Assembly (NCBI RefSeq): GCF_033568475.1
Contig: NW_027331831.1
Location: forward strand, 14,818,001 to 14,882,000
Direction of reading: 5' to 3'
DNA length: 64,000 nt
Origin: Henckelia pumila
Lineage: Eukaryota; Streptophyta; Magnoliopsida; Lamiales; Gesneriaceae
Shown: piece by piece, positions 32,641-43,731 of the stretch
How the letters are laid out: each line of letters begins with the position of its first letter
How positions within the stretch are numbered: position 1 is the first letter of the stretch
Translations under genes and position numbers: made by a program
Notes under the pieces: model-generated
What the model saw: the letters and a program-made list of their open reading frames with translations, nothing else
What the model was told of the DNA's origin: nothing
Databases searched by the model: none

Positions 32641-32715
32641 GTAAGGCTGAGTAAAGTCCACAATCCTTGTTCTATCTGTTGTAATGGTTACATCCCCCAC
32701 GGCAGCATCATATCT
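32641..32715 (-). pseudogene. Glutamate-receptor-like channel exon fragment
   Basis: 25 minus-strand codons read RYDAAVGDVTITTDRTRIVD then FTQPY, the ligand-binding S1 segment that precedes the pore in plant GLR cation channels. A TTTTCACAG acceptor precedes it. After FTQPY the sequence does not continue into the expected IESGL, and no other GLR exon was found nearby, so this is an isolated fragment. Confidence 0.65.
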
Positions 32716-33347
32716 CTGTGAAAAGCCTCTAAAATACAAAAACTAATAAAATCTTGCAACTAAAACCACATAATTTGCCCAAAATTGCCTATAATCATTG
32801 AAAAACTAGGAATGCAATACTTCAAACACAAACAAGGAATTAATAGCAAAATTGCCAGCAATAATCACTGAAAAACTCGGGGTTCAAGTCTTCAAGAGCT
32901 AGTATTCCCTAAAAATAAGATGCAGTTCAACTTTCATCATAACACCACATAACATGAAACCTCCAGATGTTTCCCAACTCAGCAACAAGTATGGAACACA
33001 GTCAAGCAGAATAAATAAGATTTCAGGCAGACTGAAAAAAACGAGCTTGGATGTTTCCCAACCAGCAAATATACATCAAACTAAACTCGAACGAATTAAG
33101 CAATGAAGGCTCAAAGAAGACATGAGGCGACAAAACAGCAGCATAACTCTTAGCAAGAACTTTCGTCAATCTAATTATGTGCTGTAAAATTGAGTGTATG
33201 CGTGAAATAAAATTTCCTAGGCCACCATAGATCTTGTCGATTTCAGATTAAAAAAAAAAAAAAATCCGACCTTCACCCCATAATTACTCTTCGTTCTTCA
33301 ATGTAGCAGCGATCTTCTCATTGTATGACAGCAATTCGAGATGTTAT

Positions 33348-33421
33348 CAACAACTACCGAAAAGCTTTCTAAATCACGAACATGCAACAACTACCGAAAA
33401 CCTTTCTAAATCACGAACATG
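33348..33421. repeat. Short tandem duplication (about 37 bp x 2)
   Basis: CAACAACTACCGAAAAGCTT...ATCACGAACATG is followed immediately by CAACAACTACCGAAAACCTT...ATCACGAACATG. Two differences by eye. Confidence 0.85.
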
Positions 33422-34021
33422 CCCACGAAAATGTCCGAGATTGGTTAATTTGAGGAGACACGCAGATCCAATGATCCCAAACATGGTTCGTAGCTAGAGA
33501 TTTCAGATAGTAGGAACCGATTGAGAATCTGTGAAAAGATTAGGGCATGTAGGCACGAATTGGGACAAAATTCGATTAGAATTATGGGCCAGAAATAAGC
33601 GGTCTGTATATCCAACCGACCCGAGTTAGAGTCCATCTCACGAAAGATGACCCGGAGGCGGAGACGGACTTAGACAAGTGTTTGTCATAATCATTTACTT
33701 TTTCAAATTTAAATACATATTGTACTCACTACAATTGGAAGCAAGTGTTTTATGTCAACGACGGACGGACATAAATTATAATCAAGATCAAAATCATTGA
33801 CAGAAATCACAATTATTGAAAGAAAAAAAAATGAAAAACACTCATTTACAGTTTGTCTATATTACCCTTCGAAATATTTTTATGTTGCCTAACATAATTT
33901 TGGCGAATAATCTAACATTCCAAAAGTTTTCAAGTATGTCATCGCCGTTTGGTTCGTTAATCTCAAATTCACCAAATGGACACGAAGATATGAAGTGATT
34001 ATCTCCTTCCTTGTCGGTAAG

Positions 34022-34335
34022 GTTCTTCACTTTCTTGGTCCTTCAAGAAGCCCAAGAAAGCAAGGAAGGCGAACAAGAAAAATCCACCGGACCAGTGCCC
34101 ACCACCACCGCTTCCGCCGCCGCCGCCGTCATCGTCGCCTCCTCCTCGGTCACCTACACCGCCATCATCGTCAAGTGGTGGAAGACCAGTTCCACCATCA
34201 TCAAGTTCCCGAGACTTCTCTTTCCCTGGAATCCATTACAAAACTGTTTCAAATACTTTGGAGAGAATGTACAACTCATTTACTCGGAAGCGGATGTCTA
34301 AAACATTGTCAAAAGAGAGGCTTAAACGGTTAACA
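34022..34335 (+). CDS. Proline/serine-rich C-terminal frame, possible exon
   Basis: A stop-free plus frame reads SWSFKKPKKARKANKKNP, a cysteine, PPPPLPPPPPSSSPPPRSP, a Ser/Gly run, then FSFPGIHYKTVSNTLERMY and a basic end, with a TGA at about 34333. The lysine-rich then proline-rich layout looks like real protein. There is no ATG in frame (a TAA lies just upstream), so it would need an upstream exon; none is certain. Cell-wall-type or disordered regulatory protein are both possible. Confidence 0.33.
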
Positions 34336-34407
34336 TGAGAAGGTTAACATGAAAAGCAGATAAATCAAAATAAAATTAAGTTGTTCCACGAGAATGCACC
34401 CAAAAAA

Positions 34408-34452
34408 TAATAATAACAATAATAATAATAAATAATAAATAAATAAAAATAT
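34408..34452. repeat. (AAT)n microsatellite
   Basis: AATAATAATAACAATAATAAT and further AAT/AAAT units. Confidence 0.85.
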
Positions 34453-34468
34453 ACAGAAAAGCAAAAAA

Positions 34469-36040
34469 TTAAACAAAAGATAAGAAAATAAAATCTAACT
34501 GCAAACCGTAAATTGAAGAATGAAGGCGACTGTTATTACATTGAAAAGGTGCAACAGTAATGGTAGATGATTGCCTCGTAACTGTTTGTGTCTGTTCTGC
34601 AGCACAAGTAGCATTCTGCAGTTTAAGGTGAGAATCAGTACATACAAGAAAATTCTTCAAGTTTCTCATATCCTCGAACAAGTTCCCAGAAGTACAAGTG
34701 CTAGGATGCAAAAAAACAAGTTTATGACATCCTCCAAGAAATTTCACATTTTGTATTGACCAGGGACTAAAAAGTGCCCCAGAAGTTTTTGGAAATAAAT
34801 ATACAAGTTCTTGTCATAAAGAACTATAACGTGAAACATATTTTCCTCGCTGGCCACATAGCAACAACCACTGAAAGGCCAAAAAAAGCTACACCTTCCA
34901 CTAATTTTCAGTAAGTACAGTCCATCTTTTCTACAGTCGATGGTTTTTTAAAAAAGAGACTCTTGTTGCCAAACATAAAGATTCTATAAAAAGAGAAGGC
35001 CCTCTCTTAAAGTCAGCATTACAAAATCAATTGGCAAAGAGTAAGGTAGCGTTTGCAACTTCTAAAAATAAGTGATTATGGATTTTTTACTTAACAAATT
35101 GTTAAAGAAAAAATTCATAATCACTTATTTTTTTAGAGTACAAACACTACCTAAATCTGATCTCAAGCACAGTACAACATAATTACCAGTGAAGCAGCAC
35201 ATATAGATGTGTGCTTTACTCGGAAAACAGGCCTAGCACTTTCTCGGCTTCGTAAGGGCTGAAAATGCAAGTGAAGTGACTGAAGCCCAACTGGAATGAA
35301 ACAAACATTCTTCTTTTGCTTTAGGCATTGATCTTCTGATCTAGCTGTGAAAATGTAATACAAAAGCATGAACCATTAAATATATCTGCACTCTCAAGTA
35401 GGGCTAATTTCGCATTGTCCGCAGGCACTTAAATGCATGAAAATAGATAAGAAGGATGTTGTGGCAGACTTTTCGACAAAAAAAATACTGAGACTTCTCG
35501 ACAGTATTTGTGAACATGCTACAAAACTAAAGCAGCAAGTGAAATTACAAAAACCAGATACCAAAGCATGTTACTAAGCAGGGAACATCTAATCTGTACA
35601 CAGGCAGAGGAGCAGTCAACAGAAATTTTTCATCGTTCAAAGAAGAAAAAGAGCATTTTAGGCAACCAATTCTTGTCGCACTCTTTACTCCTCCATATGA
35701 TAGGGCTTATGATGTACAGTAAAAATCACACACTTTGAGGTTATCTTTGTGTATCACAAAACCTCTTTTCAAGAATATGGTGCAAGCTTCAAACCATTGT
35801 GAATGCCTCAAGTTAAAGTTAACTAGTTACTCTATGTTTATGTTGAAACATTGCAACGGACGGATTTCAAATATCAGAACAATAGCAGTCCAACTCATCC
35901 ACAAACTCAATGTACATATAATGACAACTTGAAATGACATGAGTGGAGAAATACATACCAACTGATAGGCTTGTAATTGGGTTGGCAAAAGTAGCACACT
36001 GTGACATCTCAACGCCAAGAGATGATGAGGAAATAAATTG
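34469..36040 (-). other. Candidate exons of an unrecognised minus-strand gene
   Basis: Three stop-free segments have plausible splice sites on one strand. 36040-35957 encodes HNLFPHHLLALRCHSVLL and ends TTG/GTATGT. 35345-35190 starts after TTTTCACAG, encodes KKNVCFIPVGLQSLHLHFQP and ends CTG/GTAATT. About 34747-34520 encodes GGCHKLVFLHPSTCTSGNLF and EQTQTVTRQSSTITVAPFQ. No family was recognised and the phases were not all checked. A Tourist-like MITE (35045-35151) lies between two of them, where an intron would be. Confidence 0.3.
35045..35151. mobile_element. Tourist-like MITE with TAA target duplication
   Basis: 107 bp. Left end GGTAGCGTTTGCAACTTC, right end (reverse complement) GGTAGTGTTTGTACTCTA. 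The inverted arms extend about 50 bp each through AAATAAGTGATTATG. TAA flanks both sides (35042-35044, 35152-35154), the 3 bp duplication expected of PIF/Harbinger-type MITEs. Nearly the whole element is one hairpin. Confidence 0.88.
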
Positions 36041-36205
36041 TGCTGTTCAGCGAGATGAAAAGATGTGTATTGATAAAGCTTCATGTTGGTGTATAGTAGA
36101 TTGCAACAAAAAAAATCGTTAGTTCGCATTCTGAGAGAGCACATCTTCAAAAACTTCAAACCAATATAGAGCACAAATAGAAAATAAACCAACAGATAAC
36201 AATTA

Positions 36206-36613
36206 CGCAGTGTTTGGTTCAATTGATAGGATTATTGAATGATTATTAAATGAATGATAAAAGATATGATAAATAAGGATTGGTAATTTGTGTTGAAAAT
36301 AGTATTATGTTTGGTTTGATTTTTAGGAATAAGATTAAATAATGGTTTAAAATTTTTTGTCAAAAATACCATTTATATTTTATTGGATGGGTGATTTTTA
36401 GGTTGGAGGAAAAGGAAAACTATGAAATTTATGTGTAAGATAAAAACAAGGATAAATAATACTAGGTTGAGTGGAGGGTTTAGTTAACTTACTATAAAAC
36501 AACTTTATCCTTTCTAGGTTAGATTAGCTTGTTTTAATAAAAATCCTACCAAACAATGGATTAAATAAAAAAGCACACACAAATCTACCTAATCCCTTGT
36601 AGCAAACAAGGGC
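36206..36613. mobile_element. PIF/Harbinger-type MITE with TTA target duplication
   Basis: About 408 bp, AT-rich. Ends are CGCAGTGTTTGGTTCAA on the left and, reverse complemented, GCCCTTGTTTGCTACAA on the right. TTA flanks both sides (36203-36205 and 36614-36616). No coding. Layout resembles 39160-39363. Confidence 0.7.
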
Positions 36614-37343
36614 TTATAGATATAGCAAACAAGACCTTTTGTTATTATTAATATGAAGTATATACCACCACACATTCATATCATTCACACCTTTCGACAA
36701 AGCCGTCTAGATAACTACAATATTAAAAAAGAAACAGGGTGAATAATACAATATAAGGTTTCTTATTCACATATTGAATTGACATGATATTTCGCCAGAT
36801 CAGGATTTCGCAAATACTGAAAAATAGAAGGAAAAATTTTGTTGTTACTTGGAAACTAAGACATTACCAACCGATTCTGAAAACTTAAGGAATCTTCAAA
36901 AAAAATTGGATAGAGCAAACAAAATTCTTCAAAAAAAAAAAAAAGGAGAAGGCACACATGCATCATCTTATTCTGCCAAGTGTTCTTAAATTACATTGTT
37001 TGCGACAAAAATATTTTTCAAGGTTGGATTTCAATAGAGCTCGAATCAAATTAAAATTTGGATTGAAATTATTTTGTGTGTATGTGACCTTATTCATATG
37101 TATTCCTGCCCATTTGAACTTTTTGATCGATACAATAAAATTCAGATATAGAATTCAATCGCAAGAAGTAACTTTGATTCCTCAAGACTTAAGCTAAAAG
37201 TAATCCATAATTATGATATCATTATTTTAAAAAAATAAAGATCTAATCAATTTTCAATCGCAAACAACACGAAAAGCCAGAAAAAATTAAACAAATCAAA
37301 GAAAAGCGAGAAATGTCATAACTTAAAAGAAACGAAAACAAAG

Positions 37344-37538
37344 GCCCCGTTTGGTTTCAAAAGCCAGGCCAAAAAAGCACTTTTTTAAGTGCTTTTCATT
37401 TAATAAAGTGTTTGGCTGACCAGAAAAGTGCTTAAATAAGCACTTTTTAAGTCAAAATTAGAGTTTTTTCAAAAGCAAAAAATTATAGTTTAAAAAAGTG
37501 TTTTTTTTAAAAAAATGTCTACCAAATCCAAACGGAGC
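37344..37538. mobile_element. MITE with CAAAG target duplication
   Basis: 195 bp. Ends GCCCCGTTTGG...CCAAACGGAGC, interior rich in AAGTGCTT/AAGCACTT palindromes. CAAAG flanks both sides (37339-37343, 37539-37543). The CCGTTTGG tip fits hAT- or Harbinger-type MITEs, but a 5 bp duplication is not typical of either, so the superfamily is left open. Confidence 0.75.
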
Positions 37539-37725
37539 CAAAGAATTACCTTATCGACTTTTCGTGTTGGTGCAGATTTTCCGTTAACGAATCGGAAGTT
37601 AGGGCTGAAGGTAACAGGGGAGAGAAGCGAGATGTAAAAATAATACTAACTTCCAAGAAAACAGACGGAGAATGGGTCGCCAATGAAGAAGAAAAAATCA
37701 AAGATCGAAAGTTTAAGCCACAATA

Positions 37726-37957
37726 TTATATATATATATATATATGAATGAGTTTCTTTCAAGAAGTGTCCACCTATTATATATATATATATATATATAA
37801 AAGTTTCTTTTAAGTGTCCACCTATTATGCTCATCATCATGCCCATCAATGATGTGGCACTATTATATTGTATGTGATAAACTGTATGTCCAATAGAATA
37901 ATGTCACATCATTGGTAAACATGGTAGTGGGCATAGTAGGTGAGCACTTGAAAGAAA

Positions 37958-38020
<63 letters not shown>

Positions 38021-38192
38021 TGCTATGCTGCCCACCTCCATGCTCACTTATGATATGGCAATCATCCAATGGATGAGATGAATCATAAACAAATGATTCA
38101 TTCAATGGATGAGTGTCACCTTATAGGTGGGCATGGTGGTGGGCACGAAAAGTGGACAGCATAACAAAACTGTATATATATATATATATATA
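37726..38192. repeat. (TA)n microsatellites enclosing two small inverted-repeat elements
   Basis: Four (TA)n tracts (about 37726-37746, 37774-37798, 37963-38015, 38172-38192) bound two mini-elements. The first, 37799-37962, has ends AAGTTTCTTTTAAGTGTCCACC and, reversed, GAGTTTCTTTCAAGTGCTCA; a stray copy of that end lies at 37748-37772. The second, 38016-38171, has GTTATGCTATGCTGCCCACC and, reversed, AGTTTTGTTATGCTGTCCAC. This matches the style of (TA)n-flanked Micron elements described in rice. Confidence 0.72.
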
Positions 38193-38221
38193 GATAGATA
38201 TAATTTTTTAAAAAAAAAAAC

Positions 38222-38896
38222 CAACAACATTGGATGACAATTTTTACGGAACCCGATGGAGAATCCGATACCCGACCCAAATGGACGAGGACATAGAGGT
38301 GTTTTTTGGTCCCGATTAAATAAATGAGTAAATGAGTATGAGTATCTCATGTATGGGGATGGAGGCGGACCTAGTAACATCCTATCCATACCCGATTAAA
38401 TATAAATATTTATTTATTTACATATTAAATTATATTAAAGAAATGTTAATTTAATTTTTTTTTGTTGAATTTTGTTAGTTGGACGAAACAATGAAAATTA
38501 TTAGTATAAATTTAATCCTATTTTGTAGTATAATGATGTTGAGATAAATTATTTACAACATTTTATTATTTCTAATATAATTCTTAGGTTACTGATTTTC
38601 TTTTATCTTTAATTTTTTTTTCTTATCATTTTTTTAAAATTATGATATAAAAATCTGGTGAATAAACATAAAATAATTAAAATTTGAAAAAATATATTTG
38701 TATGGATAGATACGATAAATGGGAATGGGTAAGACATAGATATCCGATCCTCCGATGGGTATGAGGATAAAATTGAATACATGATAGATATGGGAATGAA
38801 GATGGAGATGAGGATGAGGATAGATTTAATAAATAGGTATGAGGATGAATTTAATAAATTTACCCATACCCGATCCATTGACATCTCTAAATACAA
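38222..38896. repeat. Dispersed-repeat-like stretch with ACCCGA motifs
   Basis: ATACCCGACCCAAATGGAC near 38262 and CATACCCGATCCATTGACAT near 38865 flank AT-rich sequence with GATGAGGATGAGGAT runs. It looks like a degenerate non-coding repeat. No termini could be set. Confidence 0.35.
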
Positions 38897-39159
38897 CAAA
38901 TTTACTAACAGCCAAATAGCATCTATTTGAGACCGGCTCATAGTCTAATTAATCTCATGTATCCGTCGGTTGTCTGAGACTTGAGTTAGAGTCTTCTCTT
39001 ATCTCTTTATAATTAAAAAAAAATGGATTCCTTTGATATTTTCAATCACACTTTTACATTTAGTTTTAGATTAGTGAATATATAATATATCATTTTTAAT
39101 TATAAATTTTACAATTTTTCAATTTTAAATAGTACATACATCTTGTTATAATAGGCTAA

Positions 39160-39363
39160 GGCTCCGTTTAGTACGTGTGACAGGATAACAGATGGATTGA
39201 TAATTTAGTAGATAATGACAGGATAGTTTAAATATGTGATGTCTTTATTTGTTGTTTGGTGTGAATGATTAGGTGACTTGGATTATTTGTATCATGTTTG
39301 TTGCACATGATAATTTTATTGATAGATTTTAAAATAATGGAAAGTACCGAAAATACCCTTTGC
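39160..39363. repeat. Candidate left terminal region of the Harbinger element
   Basis: TAA then GGCTCCGTTTAGTACGTGTGACAGGATAAC, MITE-like AT-rich sequence, ending GAAAATACCC. It resembles one half of a Tourist-type MITE; the 5' untranslated region of the next gene starts right after it. Confidence 0.55.
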
Positions 39364-40048
39364 GAATAAATCATTATTATCACTTTCTTTACATAAGGTT
39401 GGAAATAAAGTTGCAGGTCCCAAGATTCAACGATGGAAAGCCCAATATAAAATCGTGGAAAACCCTTCTCCTCGGCATCCCGAATGCCCATTTCCTTCGG
39501 TTCAAAGAAGCTGAACGAAATCCTTGGGAGCGCAATTTGTTCTGTTCTTCGTGCTCTGTAAAAGGTAATCAATACTAATTTACTCCTGTCTTGGCCGTTA
39601 ATTCAGCAAACTAATTTTTAATTTCATTTAATTAAAGTGTGAAAATTCCTTCCACAGATAGATATGATTTCGGAAGTTTTCTCATGCACTGATGTTAAAT
39701 GTTTGAGTTTTTGTTCATATTGTGGATTTTTATGTATGTATATTTTGCTTTTTCGTTTTATTAGATTGGAAACGTCCAAATATATTCCCCAATTTGTTTT
39801 GACGTTGAAAATTTTTGGTTTCCACTATAGAATGTTTATATGACTAAAATTACTACTTCGTCAATACAGCTGATTATTTTATAGTGTTTTTTAATTGAAG
39901 TGAAATTTAGCATTGTGTTATGATGTTTAGATACATATGGTTTGGAAGTGACCATTTTCGTAGATGGTTACGACTACAGATCGTTCTTTTTTTGACATTT
40001 TTTTCCTTTCATGTTCGTAGCTCTCAACCTGCAGTGGTTATTGGAAAG

Positions 40049-40545
40049 ATGGTAACGTTTTCGTACCATTTGCAACCTTAAAATGCTGAGTTATATTTTA
40101 TTGTGTATGCCGTGTATTTTCTTGCAATGTTTGTTTCCTTTTACAGGGCAAGACGTATGTGGTATTCAAAGGGCACAACCCAGGACTTTATACTAATTGG
40201 CAGGATGCGGAACTGGAAGTTACCAGATTCAGCGGGGCTTCGCACGCTTCCTTTCCCACTAGAAGTGAAGCATTGAAAGCTTTTAATAAATACATGGAGA
40301 AGAGGCAAGACACCGAAAGAACGTCTTCTCCAAATCAAGCAAATTCGACTACAACAAATAATTCAACTTCCACAAGTACTTCAAGTTCACGACAACCCCT
40401 TGAATCTCTCAACTTAAGGCAACTTATAGATGCTCAGAGACAGTTGGCAAATGAGCAACGAAAACTTTCGATAAGGGTTGCTGAGATAGCCGAGGCAATG
40501 GAGAAGAAGTTGCGTTCGATGCGTTTAAGCGATGATATTATGTAG
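40049..40545 (+). CDS. RNase H1-type hybrid-binding-domain protein, 133 residues
   Basis: CDS is 40049-40051 plus 40147-40545. The ATG stands alone at the end of one exon (GGAAAGATG/GTAACG), and a 95 bp intron ends TTTTACAG/GGCAAG. Residues 4-50 form the small RNase H1 N-terminal (viroplasmin-like) domain that binds RNA/DNA hybrids or dsRNA: YVVFKGHNPGLYTNW then VTRFSGASHASFPTRSEA. A Ser/Thr/Asn linker follows, then a probable coiled coil (about 88-126, LRQLIDAQRQLANEQRKLSI). No RNase H catalytic domain. A 5' untranslated exon likely ends AAAAG/GTAATC (39563) with an intron to TTCGTAG (40020). AATAAA lies at 40559. The frame is intact. Its job is unknown; tagging hybrids or dsRNA is inferred from the domain only. 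Confidence 0.82.
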
Positions 40546-41213
40546 AACAAATCCGGCCAATAAACACAAGGTTGTTATGGCCTAAGAATGTATCATTTTG
40601 TGTTGGTTTCTTTGTCCAGAAACTAACTGCTACTTATTATGTTATAAATTATCCTAAGTATTGTATGATGCTAATGTATTAAAATAGTGAGAAGTATGCT
40701 GGAAATGTAAGTGTTTCCTATATGGACCAGAATGTTCAATGTTTATAAACCTTGTAAGTTATCTCAATTAAATTATGTTTGATCATAGTTATTTTTTTTA
40801 TGTTATTCTTGTTTCAGTATGGTTATTGAGCATTAAAAATGGCCCACCTAACAAGCAACGACAACTTGAGATGAAGACTTAACCACAACATTGGAATTGA
40901 CTAATTCTGCATCATGAATCTACTGCCAAAACTTTGATGGACATAAGACTGCAAATTATCATCCAAAAGATATTACAGCCTTATATTCTGATGCTTAGAA
41001 TTTAATAGAAGAGATGTCCAACCACCATCCTGTATGGTCAACATTATTACGCAGAGAAATGCAATAATTCCCTTCCAGTTGAGATTGCTCCATGGTTGGT
41101 GAGATGACATTTATTTCTCTTAAAATTTCTACTATATATACCACGCATTCTTGTACAAGAATTTTCTCAGATGATAGAAGACACCTAAAAGCTACTTGCA
41201 TTATCTATAGGAT
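40546..41213. other. 3' flank and spacer
   Basis: Holds the AATAAACACAAG poly(A)-type signal near 40559 and AT-rich sequence. No frame looks coding. Splice-like CTATAG at about 41205-41210 could open the exon of the next gene. Confidence 0.45.
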
Positions 41214-41609
41214 ATGTCTAATTCCATCTCTGATTCGGCCTCCACCAAAGAATCAACCAAGAACACTGATGAAAACCCTCCTGATATATATGTTCTGTCC
41301 AGTGATGATGAGGATGAACATGTGGAGATTGTCTTAATATCTTCTGATGAGGATGATGGGCTGCCACCTCCTAATACAACTGCTGGCAGTGATCAATACA
41401 TTGAATGGAAAAAACCAGATGGTGAGAATTTAAAGAATACACCACCAGAAATTGACAGGAACACTATAGAAGATGATGGAGGTCTTGAAAAATCAAATGA
41501 CTCGGACGATGCAACCACCGAGACTACTGTTGTGATCATCGACGATAGCAGTTCCGACTCCTACTATCCTCGTAGCTCTCAATCATCTAACTCAGTCTCT
41601 GATGTGTAG
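41214..41609 (+). CDS. Small acidic protein with SUMO-interaction-like motifs
   Basis: 131 residues, strongly acidic and Ser-rich. Three hydrophobic cores are each followed by Ser/Asp/Glu: IYVLSSDDEDE (25-35), VEIVLISSDEDD (37-48) and VVIIDDSSSDS (106-116). These fit the SUMO-interacting motif pattern (3-4 Val/Ile/Leu plus an acidic, phosphorylatable tail). No other domain; mostly disordered. First ATG used; no upstream in-frame extension is evident. It lies 670 bp after the hybrid-binding-domain gene, same strand. SUMO binding is an inference from the motifs. It could also be the last exon of a longer gene. Confidence 0.6.
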   Translation: MSNSISDSASTKESTKNTDENPPDIYVLSSDDEDEHVEIVLISSDEDDGLPPPNTTAGSDQYIEWKKPDGENLKNTPPEIDRNTIEDDGGLEKSNDSDDATTETTVVIIDDSSSDSYYPRSSQSSNSVSDV

Positions 41610-42415
41610 GGTGCAACTATGGAATGAACATCAACGTAAATAATGTTTGGTGAAGGAGACTCCTCTTTTGTGCCCCATGTTTTGATTGATTATGCATGTA
41701 GGTAATCAATATGTGAAGCAACTTTTGTAAGCAGCCTGTGATTTACTTTATGGGGCAGCAGTATATTGACCTTCTGTGAAATATCTGCTCAAGCCAGGCT
41801 TCTACTCATCTCAATGTCGAGCATCCAACACTTGTGTATATTTTAGTAAATAAATTACGTTGATGTATATTATATGTGTTGGTTCTTTGACTAAAGATTA
41901 TGTTGTTATGTAGTCTATGAGATATTAGATGTGAGTAAATGTTGAGCCAAGAATATATATGCGTGACATAGCAAACCAAATATTCCATGCATGAATACAA
42001 ACACTCAAAAGAGTTCATTGATGTGAATATTGGTACTGCCCGAGGCCTTTCAATATTTGTTTAAAACATTAACAGTGACATAATAGTCTACTGCATTGAA
42101 AATGTTAAATAACTCATATTTACTCACAAATCATAATATATAAACATTCTTGTTCAGCAAAACATACAGCATTACAATTCACATCCACTTGTTACAAACA
42201 AGTGGTGAACTACCTTAGGCAAGCTCAAACAAGCTTGATAAAGTTGCTGAGCCAAAACAATTGGCAGTGCTAGTTGCACAAGATAGTGCAGCACAAGTGC
42301 AGATACTACCATGGTTTTTTTCAATATCATGCATATATTACATAGGGTAGGCCAAAATACAAAATACAAATTCCAAGTATGTTAATCATGAAACTGAGGA
42401 AGGCCTCCACCTTCT
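41610..42415. other. Convergent 3' regions
   Basis: The plus-strand gene ending at 41609 and the minus-strand gene ending at 42416 converge here. AT-rich, with no credible coding frame. Confidence 0.6.
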
Positions 42416-43433
42416 TCAATCTTTGTGCAACAGCCTTTGAATCAAGCTAACTCTACCCTCTTCAGGCAGACGCAGAAAGAGGCCCAACTTACTTGGATTG
42501 TCCACCATCAACTCTGCCACCAACACTTTTTCATCCATGTTGAACTCTCTCATGTCTCCTAGTGCGTTAAATGCCTTGTCCAATAGTGCAGCCACCTTCT
42601 CGTCAGTCCCGAGTTGCTTTACGAGATCCGACATAGTGGACTTAGTAATGTCCGCTAAATTGTTGATAGCATTGACAATACCATCTTCATTTTCAACATT
42701 TTTCTTGCGTTTCTTAGAATTCAACTTCTTAGCACTAGTTGCATTGGACAGAGGACTTTGCGAAACTGAAACTGATTCATCTGCACCCTCCATAGTATTG
42801 AGAAACTCAGTGGACACATAATCGACATCGGGGCTTACATCATTGACCCTGCTCAGAATTTCTTGTACAGCAGTAATAAATGGCTCCACGTAATTGCCTG
42901 CTGCCCTATCGTTTCCAAATATCTCGCACCAGTCATTGAAATACGGCCACGATTTATTTCGCATGAGACGTGCATTACTATCCCCCTGTAAAATAAATGC
43001 ACCAAATAATAACTCATCATGCATGAATATTGTTAACAAGCTTTAAAAGTTTCCATACCTTAATAATTTCTTCCCACGCATCGTTCGAAGCATCAATCAT
43101 TTTCTCAGTTTCATTCCAACCTATACCACTGCGACTTAACATGGACATCAAGGAGCCATGTGTTTTCTTCCACACGTGAATTTTAGAGATTATGTGTGGG
43201 TTAGCCCGTATGTTTGAACCTGGAAACACTTTGGCGAGCTCAGTCTCCAAGAAAGACAAGTAGCCACAACGAAAACCATTCTCGCTTTTAAAACCTCGAT
43301 GAACTGCTGTTTTCAAAGATTCGATAAGGGCTTCTTCCTCTCTGACGCTCCAAGTACGACGTGTTTTCTCAGATTTTGTGCCTCGTCCATTCGCATTGAA
43401 AGAGCTTGGACCAGAATCCATATCTTTGGACAT
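42416..43433 (-). CDS. Myb/SANT-like DNA-binding protein (Harbinger ORF1 type)
   Basis: Exon 1 43433-43059 and exon 2 42985-42416, intron 43058-42986 (GTATGG...TTTACAG), 314 residues, frame kept. The Myb/SANT-like domain begins RRTWSVREEEALIESL (Trp at 28) and continues with FPGSNIRANPHIISKIHVWK and across the splice WEEIIKGDSNARLMRNKSWP and FNDWCEIFGNDRAAG. A Lys-rich stretch (SKKRKK) may be a nuclear signal. The tail is helical and acidic, ending IQRLLHKD. An acceptor at 43451 marks a 5' untranslated exon. In Harbinger elements such a protein binds the ends and brings in the transposase. It is intact and co-oriented with the transposase gene, 300 bp downstream of it. Confidence 0.85.
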
Positions 43434-43731
43434 ATGAAATGTGTGATCACCTGAAAATAAATTGTTTGTCAATAATGCTGACATAAAAAAAAAAATTAAA
43501 GTGTAAATGTTAATCATGAGACTGAACATATATGGAGAATAACATCTAATACAACTAAAATTGGTCAAATATTAAAAACATTGAAAGCATGGATATATTA
43601 CACATAATTAGTCAACAGACTATCATACACATACATGAGTTTAAACAGGACTCTAAACGTAACAATCATAAGGAATCCAAGACTTAGTCAATAATAGCAC
43701 GCAATACAAGTCTCCATAATACGATTTAAGT

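Noticed and set aside
39228..39572. Minus-strand 114-residue frame across the Harbinger left end
   Set aside because: Crosses a MITE-like terminus and the untranslated exon of the neighbouring gene; composition not protein-like.
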